Below are positions 56,856 to 64,000 of a DNA stretch of 64,000 bases, piece after piece. Numbering within the stretch: the first letter of the stretch is position 1; the number at the start of each line of letters is the position of its first letter. This DNA is from Bugulina stolonifera. Lineage: Eukaryota; Bryozoa; Gymnolaemata; Cheilostomatida; Bugulidae. Both the position numbers and the translations under genes were made by a program. The notes under the pieces are model-generated. The model worked only from the letters and a program-made list of their open reading frames with translations, was not told where the DNA came from and did no database searches. The stretch spans positions 20,408,501 through 20,472,500 of the forward strand of contig OW285190.1 in the NCBI GenBank assembly GCA_935421135.1, given 5' to 3'.

Positions 56856-57480
56856 AATCATGTTTTAGTTCAGGGTTACAGTGCGAGCATTAGAGTATCC
56901 CTTCATACCAGCTACTGAGGAACACAGTCTGTAATACATTGGATGTATCAGCTTAGAAACATGGTAAGTGTTAACCACTTCTCCATATAGAACTAAAACA
57001 AGTCAATATCCATATGGTGCTTGTCATGCTCTCTGCATGCATTGCTATGGGTACAATGGGAAAGGATAATATCCCCACCCCATCAGATTATATACTACAT
57101 TATAACTCTGTGTACAATCTCAGCCAAGCACTCTGACTCTCAGGCTTTACCATGAGTTGGGGACAGTGTTCAAAGTGTGGTTATACGGAAGTATACGGTG
57201 TGTACCCACCTCAATTTAGTTGTTATATGGCCAACAGGCATGTACCCTCATTTTAATTGCTAGTTTTCCTCTTGCAGTCACTGTGGACCTAATAGTGTAA
57301 TAATAGAGTGAGTGAATATCATTCATAGGAAGATGGGTTCGAATCTCACCAAAGCCTGATTTTTTCATTTTAATAAGAAGTAATAAGTTGTTCACTAGTT
57401 TTTAAGTGGATAGGTATACAACACTAATTTATAAAGTTGTATGCACCAGTGTACCCGCCTCATTCTTTCCATTTGAACAC
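56856..57480. other. Candidate first exon of the CUB/CCP gene, then intron
   Basis: ATG 56961-56963 is followed at once by GTAAGTG, a strong donor. Joined to the exon at 59480 it would give a start Met directly before the signal peptide (M then FTRVQLLLL). The rest of the stretch shows only a partial tRNA-like box B (GGGTTCGAATCTC near 57324). Confidence 0.4.
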
Positions 57481-57481
57481 A

Positions 57482-57608
57482 GGTTGGGGGAACACTGGTT
57501 GGGGGAACACTGGTTGGGGGAACACTGGTTGGGGGAACACTAGTTGGGGGAACACTGGTTGGGGGAACACTGGTTGGGGGAACACTGGTTGGGGGAACAC
57601 TGGTTGGG
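57482..57608. repeat. 15-bp minisatellite (GGTTGGGGGAACACT)
   Basis: Eight full copies and a partial one, almost identical. In one frame it encodes NTGWG repeats, which I regard as coincidental because 15 is a multiple of three and no gene context exists. Confidence 0.93.
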
Positions 57609-57719
57609 GCGATCTACCTTACACCCAGTTCCATCACATCTCAGGCAAACAGATGAGCTGTAGTCAAACTAGCTAGTTATTTTTGTTGGTTTGTGAGAAC
57701 TTCCGCTACATAATATTGT

Positions 57720-59007
57720 CAGAGATGGGCACTCGAGTCATTTAAAGGTGCGTTTACACTACACCAACTCCAACACCAACTCCGTCACCAACTCCAACCT
57801 CCAACACCAACACCAACTCCGGCTCCCAACTATGTGTTTACACTATACCAACTAGTTGTTGACCACATAATCAATTAATTGCCAGTACCCACATCAGCAA
57901 GCATGCTTGTACAAGTAGTGTACCTGTACTGGGGTTATAGCAAATAAGCAAAAAGCTTTGGATTTATCATCTACATGTATGATCAACAGCTAATCCTAGA
58001 TTTGTGAAATGGCTGGTAGTTATAACCTTAGCTATTGGAAATTATACATGTACTTCAAATTAAAGTTTTGTAAGTATCACTTTGAATAGCTAGTGCTAGG
58101 AAAGGTTTTTCCCATAATAAAGCTTTAGGTTTATCATCAATAATCCAGAGCCAATCCTAGATTTGCAAAACAGATGCTAGCTATAATTAAAACACTGAGT
58201 TCTGATTGGCCAATACCCTCCGACTTGTCGGAGTAACCCAGCACTGTTGGGTTGCTCCAACTCCGTCTCCGACAATAGGCATCTCCAACACCGACACCGA
58301 CTTTTGTGTTTACACTACACCAACTTTGCCGGAGTTGGGCAGAAAAGACGGAGTTGGTGTCGGAGTTGGTGTAGTGTAAATGCAGCTTTACTCGACTCAA
58401 GTTAACTCGAGCAACAGCTTTTCATTACTTTTAATTGACTTGTGCTTTTGTATTGTGTGAAAGCTGGGAATTGACTTTTACTTCTACTCTCCTACAAAGC
58501 ATGATGCTTGACTCTTACTTTACTCTAATCTCTCAGCTATCAAGGATAATTCTATTGGTTTGGTGTAATTATGTAATAAGTCTTGTCCACCATAGAGAAG
58601 CTGAAAGGCTTATAGATAAACAGACCTACCATTATAACAATAGTGCAGATTTAAAGTAGCCTTTGTTCCTCAGAACTACTATAACTGACAGAAAATCAGA
58701 TTTAACACTAAGTATTACCTATTGTGTGTTGTCACACTTGTATACATCAGAAATTTGTGTTATACAAAATTCCCATTGGTATTCTCTTTGACATACTGCT
58801 GTACTTTTGACTCTACTCTGACTCTAGCATTTTGGCACTAGTTGCTTGACTCTTACTTTACTTTTCAAAATGGCTGTTTATTTACTCTTACTCTACTTTT
58901 GACTTGCTTCATCCGATGAGTTGACTCTAAATAACTTTTTATCAATTGGGAATGTATACTCTTACTTGACTCTTGACTTGAGTATTTGTCTGCTTGGCAC
59001 ATGTCTG
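57720..59007. mobile_element. Non-autonomous hAT, ACTCG/ACTTG-rich, 8-bp duplication AATATTGT
   Basis: Begins CAGAGATGGGCACTCGAGTC and ends with CATGTCTG, flanked by AATATTGT on both sides (57712-57719, 59008-59015). The interior is rich in GACTCTTACT, TTGACTTG and CTCGAGT words. A MITE of about 640 bp is nested near its left end. Confidence 0.88.
57748..58388. mobile_element. MITE nested in the hAT, CCAACTCC-rich TIRs
   Basis: Ends GGTGCGTTTACACTACACC and GGTGTAGTGTAAATGCAGC are mirror images, followed inward by repeated CCAACTCC / ACACCAACTCCG. TA or TTA flanks both ends. The subterminal motif is iterated and also appears at 58255-58335. No ORF. Confidence 0.8.
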
Positions 59008-59109
59008 AATATTGTGTGTCTTATTTGGAGTTGCCTATCCTTTTATTTTCTATGCAAAGAGAGGGCAACTTTTACAATGATATTTTCCAATATACTTGCC
59101 AGTTCTGCT

Positions 59110-59312
59110 TACCATAACTAATCCCAGATAGGAAAGCTAGGATCTGAAGCGATCAGCATTGTTTCTAATGTGGGATAGAGAAGGGGACAAAGTAGCACAG
59201 GAGTGTTATAATGTTGGATGCCCTTCCTAATACCACTAATGACTTCACTGGAATCGAACTTCAACTTCCTCATGAAAGTTCAGAGCTAACCACTAGGCCT
59301 TCGTCTGCTCCC
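59110..59312 (-). mobile_element. tRNA-derived SINE, minus strand
   Basis: Minus strand shows GAAGGCCTAGTGGTTAGC (box A-like) and GTTCGATTCCAGTG (box B), then GGTATTAGGAAGGGCATCC, a tail common to RTE-mobilised SINEs. It ends near GATTAGTTATGG. Confidence 0.75.
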
Positions 59313-59479
59313 TTTTATTTTGCAATAATGTGACTAATGATATTATATTACTTTCATCACAGTATACTACATTATTTTGTATACACATAATATTATTATG
59401 TAAGATAATAATAATAATATATCTAACTTGGAGTACAAGTACAATGTATAATATGTACATGTAGATTCTTCTCTTGCAG

Positions 59480-59879
59480 TTCACCAGAGTACAACTCCTA
59501 CTGCTAGCTTGTGGTATAGCTTTGGTAGCAGTTACGGTAGAGTCACAGAATATCACACGCCTAGCAATATGTAGGAATGGTACAGTAACTGTGAGTAAAG
59601 GGAGTAGTGGAGTTATACAGTATAGGAAGAGAGAAGGAGCACCTGCCACCTGTAGTCTAGTTATTAGAGCACCTGTTGGTAGCTATATCGGTATACCTAG
59701 AGTATTCAGAGCAGATTCATGCCTAAATAAACAGATACAGATAGATGGAAATACATACTGTATAACATCTACCAGACCAGCTGGTTTCATACACCAGATC
59801 ACTGCAGGGAAGAGTACAATCAATATCACAGTCTCTACTCACAGTATCCCAGAGTTTACCCTGGAATACTTTAATACAG
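59480..59879 (+). CDS. CUB/CCP gene exon: signal segment and first CUB-like domain
   Basis: Acceptor CTCTTGCAG, donor ACAG|GTAAAT; ends in phase 1. Cysteines in AICRNG, ATCSLVI, DSCLNK and YCITS fit the two disulfides of a CUB fold. Several N-glycosylation sites (NIT, NGT, NIT). Confidence 0.83.
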
Positions 59880-62359
59880 GTAAATAATACATTAATATCT
59901 TCATATCATGAAAATACTTGGTTTAACTTAGTTACAAGAGTAAGCCTAGTCTGTTATTGTTTGCAATTATAGAGCTGATACCGTGGTGCAAGAGGAGACA
60001 ACAAATCATTTTACTGAAAAATAATATTTGAATATGAAAACTTCAGATAATGGTTGAATCTGAGTAATATTAGTTGTCAAAGTTAATTTCCTTGCCCTTC
60101 TGTGCCATGGTAGGTCCTTATATTATGTACAAAACACTTGTGTAATATTATAGTTTACATTTATATACTACATGCATGCTAGTGTATAATATGTACTATT
60201 GACTGAGTTACTACATATATGCTAGACTGCTAGTGTATAATATGTACTATTGACTGAGTTACTACAATACATTTAATTATATTAATTACAGTTAAAGCAT
60301 GTGGTGAATATATCACACTACCAGGAGATGAGTCTACAGTAGAACAATTATCTGGGATACTCACTAGTTCATACACACCTCAGCATACTACTAGATTATC
60401 TCAGTGTACTACAACAATCTCAAACCTACCAGGTAGAGCTATAGATGTCAGGGTTGATATCCTCAACAAAGTATTGGGTGAAGATAACAAGATATATATT
60501 AATGATCAGGAGTTGTCTGACCCTACTGTTGTATATCTAGTATCTCCTACAAGCAGACAGGTCTCTCTCAGATATGAACCAGTAGATAAAGGACCAGATT
60601 CAGCAGACAGTGTCAGTTTTATCATAAAGTTCACAGGTGAGTCATAGCACACAGTTATTCTCTACAGTAAATAGTACATACATGTATACCTAATAAATAC
60701 ATAGTCCAACATTCTAAACAGTGTGCAAGTTATAATAATATCATCTTATATACATGTATACTTATAGTTCATATCATACTATATAATATACATGTATACT
60801 TATAGTTCTGACATGTGGAGATGTACCCCAAATAAAAGATACAACACCCTCTACACTTCTACCATCTCCCTGGTATCCTGGTACTAACATACAATACTCT
60901 TGTAGTAAACTAAACTATAGGTTAAAGTATAACACCATGGTTGAGTGTAAAGTAAAGGACATGACGGCTATATGGGTCAACCAATCAGAGATCAAATGTA
61001 TACCAGGTATCTAACAAAAAACAGGTAGCAAACATTAAAAATCTCTGTGCATTAGAGAGGCACAAATTTGCACTATAATATATGTTATAATGTAGAGTTG
61101 TCTTCTCTCCATTGTGCAAGTGGTCCGCTCTTACCCAAACCTCAACCTATAGACATCTCCTAGCAAAGATTTAGTAACTGTTAATTCCTGCATTAGAAGT
61201 CTAAGATACATAATAATTATTATATGGTGATGACTGTGCATGTATTTATAGTACCGTATTGTGTGGATGAACCCATAGACATAGAGTTTACTATCAAACA
61301 CATGATAGATGGGAATACTACAGTCTATGAGTGTATCAGAGGATATGAGAGTGAGAGAAGAACAGATAATATATCTAGATGTTATTCTGATGATAAGGAT
61401 AATATACCTTGGAGATGGAGTAATATATTCCTAACATGTACACCAGGTATACAATGTATATTATGTAGAGTGATTGTATATCATGTATACATGTAGTAAT
61501 AGTTACATAGTTACACCAGGTGTATAATGCATCAAGTGTATTTATGTATATGTATGTAATAACGTAGAATAATATATTTTATTTCTAGTTGAATGCAAAC
61601 TCAGTGATCTCTCCTTCAACACATCCACTACTTACATCACATCAACAGGAGAGGTCAATGAAAAATACCTATTCCAGTTCAGCCTATCATATGACTGTTT
61701 CCATGGATACAAGAAAACTAAACATGAAGTCATACAATGTCTCCATGATAAGACCTGGTCCAGTGCACCACAGTGTATCAAGATGGGCAAGTTTTTACTG
61801 TTCATAATATTAGTATCAAATATACACAACTAGTGTGACAGATGGTTCATTCTTCTGGTAGAAAGTATCACTGTAATAATATTACTAAAGTAGGACATCT
61901 GACTTCTCCGCTCCACCCAATCTATCTGTTACCAACTTACAATTATTCTAAGGGTGATGGGCGGAGTCTCTATATTTAACATACAATTCTGCTTATCTTA
62001 CAGGTCAGGACATTTATTATTCCCAATACCAGACAAAGCATCTCTCAAACCCCAACATAATCACTATTACTGTGTACACCTTCACTTTACAATAATACCC
62101 TTATTAATGATTGGTTTATCCACCACTGTACAGGTACAATGTACATATAAGTCCTATATTACAGTTGAGTGTAACTATACAACACTAAACCTAACAAATG
62201 GAGACATACAGACAGACAGGTACTATGAAGGAGATAGTTTAGAATATGAATGTGATGATGGATACAAGAAGAGTCCAGATGGTAAAGTACTCTGCACAGA
62301 GAACAGTGGCTGGTCAATTCTACCTCAGTGTTTACCTGATCTAACTAATAGAGCTACAG
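59480..62359 (+). CDS. Secreted or surface protein with two CUB-like and four sushi (CCP) domains
   Basis: Exons: 59480-59879, 60292-60636, 60806-61006, 61252-61446, 61589-61786 and 62134-62359; the start ATG may be at 56961. A hydrophobic signal-like segment (VQLLLLACGIALVAVTV) is followed by a CUB-like domain (four cysteines, ICRNGTV ... INITV), a second CUB-like domain (CGEYITLPGD ... VSFIIKF), then CCP modules beginning LTCGDVPQI, PYCVDEPID, ECKLSDLS and QCTYKSY, each with four cysteines and a late tryptophan. Five exons are phase 1-1, typical of shuffled sushi exons. Exon 5 appears to use a GC donor (ATGG|GCAAGT), and exon 6 is out of phase with it, so a short exon is missing or an indel is present. 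The gene continues to the right. Complement-like or adhesive roles are suggested by domain content only. Confidence 0.85.
60292..60636 (+). CDS. CUB/CCP gene exon: second CUB-like domain
   Basis: Acceptor ATTACAG, donor ACAG|GTGAGT; phase 1-1. Encodes KACGEYITL, LSQCTTTISN, VDILNKVLG and VSLRYEP, a CUB-type beta-sandwich pattern with only one of the two usual disulfides. Confidence 0.83.
60806..61006 (+). CDS. CUB/CCP gene exon: sushi module 1
   Basis: Acceptor CTTATAG, donor CCAG|GTATCT; phase 1-1. Four cysteines (LTCGD, YSCSK, VECKV, IKCIP) and AIWVN before the last one fit a CCP module. A partial second copy of the acceptor lies 38 bp upstream. Confidence 0.87.
61252..61446 (+). CDS. CUB/CCP gene exon: sushi module 2
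   Basis: Acceptor TTATAG, donor CCAG|GTATAC; phase 1-1. PYCVDEPI, YECIRGYES, SRCYSDD, WRWSN, LTCTP form a complete CCP. Confidence 0.88.
61589..61786 (+). CDS. CUB/CCP gene exon: sushi module 3, GC donor
   Basis: Acceptor TTTCTAG. VECKLSDL, SYDCFHGYKK, IQCLHDKTW and PQCIKM form a complete CCP. No GT donor fits phase 1; GATGG|GCAAGT is a good GC-AG donor. Reading on past it gives a hydrophobic tail (FLLFIILV) and stop, a possible alternative membrane-type end. Confidence 0.8.
62134..62359 (+). CDS. CUB/CCP gene exon: sushi module 4
   Basis: Acceptor CTGTACAG, donor ACAG|GTACGC. VQCTYKSY, VECNYTTLN, YECDDGYKK, LCTENSGW, PQCLPD: six cysteines instead of four. It starts in phase 0, unlike its neighbours. 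Confidence 0.75.
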
Positions 62360-62402
62360 GTACGCATATAATGCATCTTCTCTCAGCATCATATACACGT
62401 AC

Positions 62403-62520
62403 ATAATATACGCATAGTAGCATACTACACAGTAAATACACACATAAGTCACATAGTAGCATACTACACAGTAAATACACACATAAGTCACATAGTAACG
62501 TAGTACATAGTAAATACACA
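62403..62520. repeat. Three ~39-bp tandem repeats
   Basis: Units with CATAGTAGCATACTACACAG and TAAATACACACATAAGTCA follow the last sushi exon donor by about 45 bp. Confidence 0.85.
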
Positions 62521-62524
62521 CATG

Positions 62525-62846
62525 AAGGCTTGGCTACACGAGAGGCCGATTGTTCTTTTTCGGCCTTCGGAGCCTCGTTTTAAAGCAAATCAGCGCGCCG
62601 TTTGTTTGGCCATGCAAAGACCAACATGTTGGTCTTCTCAGGCCACGGCATCATGGAGCGCTCCTGTGGTTGGTTAATATTAGATACAAAATTATATAAT
62701 TTATTTAAAATAAGCTCTGGTGATTGGCTGGATATTAATCAAGGCCATTGGTAGACTGGTACCACGCATTTCCTATAGAGTCATGCCAACGAACAACAAA
62801 GTTGCTCCGCCGAAACTCACGGCCTCTCGTGTGGCTGAGCCTTTAG
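62525..62846. mobile_element. ~320-bp MITE with AAGGCTTGGCTACACGAGAG ends
   Basis: Ends AAGGCTTGGCTACACGAGAG and CTCTCGTGTGGCTGAGCCTT, continuing GGCCG / CGGCC. Interior has no ORF. A second copy of the left end (AAAGGCTCGGCTACACAAGA, 62858-62886) follows in the same orientation as a fragment. Confidence 0.8.
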
Positions 62847-63449
62847 TCACTTGACTAAAGGCTCGGCTACACAAGAGGCCGTGAGTATGTTACAATTGTA
62901 ACATACTACACAGTGGGTACACACATACACATACATGTACTGATGTACAAATAAGTCAAAATAACACAAAATGTAAATACATGTGTTATAACTAAAATTG
63001 GGGGTTTTGGTATTGTCAGCTATAACATTTAATTGCAGCCTAAGTACTTAGGACTCACCAGCTGTACGTAGTATGTAGTGGTAGTACACTGTCTGTAGGT
63101 CCTTTTGTCAGCACCTTGATCTCCAATGTAGTAAGCTGTGTGGGGTAGGTTCGGGCTCTGTGGTCTAGAATGTGGCGGTGTCGACTCTATTTTGAGGTCT
63201 ACAACGACAACATAGACGTTACACAGTGCTAGATAGTTGTTCCGCATATATCCTTGCTCCTTAGTACGCATTGATACGTGTTACTGGGTAGCATACGATC
63301 CACCTACACTCCACACTGTTGTAGTTTAGTTTTCAGTGCTTTTGTTTTAGTGTTTTATTAGTTTTTATTTGGTTTTCTAATTTGTAGTTTTTCTTTCATT
63401 TTCGTGTTTTCCACTAGCTTATACATTTGTATAATATGTATATGTGTGT
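62847..63449. other. MITE fragment and otherwise unrecognised sequence
   Basis: Apart from the MITE fragment at 62858-62886, I see no supported gene. A minus-strand 80-codon ORF at 63029-63271 has no recognised domain. Confidence 0.45.
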
Positions 63450-63513
63450 AACGTCTATGTCGTCGTCCAATCTTGTCACTGCAGTGACAAGATTGGACGA
63501 CGACATAGACGTT
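63450..63513. repeat. Perfect 64-bp palindrome
   Basis: Arms AACGTCTATGTCGTCGTCCA then ATCTTGTCACTG and the exact reverse complement meet at CTG|CAG with no spacer. A related word (CAACATAGACGTTACACAG) lies at 63202-63220. Confidence 0.93.
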
Positions 63514-64000
63514 ATACACATACATTCACACATGTGTGAATTACCTACAGGTATGTCGACAGTCTATACTGCTGTCTCTCCATGCCTCATTTTCACAGTC
63601 TACTCTAGGTATCTGTCTATTTATCTCTCTACTGAGACTACTCCACAGTGTAGGTACTCCACTCCTATATATGCCTGTCCTATCTACAGTCAGCCAATCA
63701 ATTTTAGTGAGGAGTTATATTCTCTCAAGTGCGCAAGAGTGGACAACTCTTAAATATACTAATTGTCACTATTTGCATGCAACACATGCAACTACTTTAG
63801 CATTACCAGATATGAGACAGTTTTATACATGTATTTTATTAATATAAAAACTCAACCTCGGTCCTTGAAAATGAACTTCCGCTGGCCGATTGTTCTCTTT
63901 CCACCTTTGACCCCCTAGTTACTCAATCAACCACCCACTTTAACCACCGACTACAAGTAATCATTATGTAACATGATTGTACATGTATATAATACATTAT
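63514..64000. other. No gene recognised
   Basis: Short open frames (63427-63753, 63536-63847) have no recognised domain. It may be intron of the CUB/CCP gene. A short GCTGGCCGATTGTTCTC near 63892 recalls the MITE at 62.5 kb. Confidence 0.4.

Noticed and set aside
57437..57676. ORF with eight NTGWG repeats
   Set aside because: It is the 15-bp minisatellite read in one frame; no splice sites or neighbouring coding sequence support it.

Overview
The window is animal nuclear DNA from an AT-rich genome that uses the standard genetic code. Genes are split by GT-AG introns, and the sequence contains a secreted M8 metalloprotease, a CUB/sushi protein, tRNA-derived SINEs, a LINE, a Ty3/Gypsy element, several DNA-transposon families and a Polinton-like element that encodes a DNA polymerase. 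This fits an invertebrate, possibly an early-branching marine lineage such as a sponge or cnidarian. The sequence alone does not settle the species.

Layout. From 1 to about 22 kb lies one minus-strand gene for a leishmanolysin-like (M8) zinc metalloprotease. Thirteen exons can be assembled with matching splice phases (21885 down to 2894), and the gene runs off the left edge. Its introns are filled with minisatellites (unit lengths 20, 25, 26, 30, 35, 55 and about 60 bp). At least five of these arrays abut an exon and are built from the exon-intron junction itself, so every unit carries a copy of a splice donor or acceptor. The same introns hold a 5 kb inverted-repeat element, a pogo-like element with a hAT inside it, a mariner remnant, several MITEs and a long-TIR element with 8-bp target duplication.

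From 22.0 to 29.8 kb there is a SINE, a decayed CR1/L2-like LINE broken by a fold-back insertion, a non-autonomous hAT, and a 2.8 kb Mutator-like element. From 31.5 to 33.3 kb four minus-strand exons with compatible phases predict a small single-pass membrane protein that I do not recognise. A promoter-like cluster lies near 35.05 kb.

From 36.1 to 52.1 kb there is a minus-strand Ty3/Gypsy element with nearly identical LTRs. A 9256-bp element (38913-48168) has landed in its RNase H region. That element starts with AG, makes a 6-bp target duplication (GTTGCG) and has about 530-bp GC-rich terminal inverted repeats. It encodes a protein-primed type B DNA polymerase with intact catalytic motifs, a divergently transcribed acidic protein with a SUMO-interacting-like motif that may be joined to an unrecognised globular domain, and a basic exon. 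An inverted array of 30-bp iterons lies between the two divergent promoters. It looks like a compact Polinton/Maverick relative, but I find no integrase, packaging ATPase, protease or capsid gene. A further 331-bp 8-bp-TSD element sits in the Gypsy 5' LTR.

From 52 to 59.4 kb there are MITEs, SINEs, a GACTATAGTATA-type array interrupted by a hAT, and another hAT carrying a nested MITE. Three hATs in the window have perfect 8-bp duplications and ACTTG/ACTCG-rich interiors. From 59.5 to 62.4 kb a plus-strand gene encodes a secreted or surface protein with two CUB-like domains and four sushi (CCP) modules, mostly on phase 1-1 exons. The last 1.6 kb holds a MITE, a fragment of another and a perfect 64-bp palindrome.
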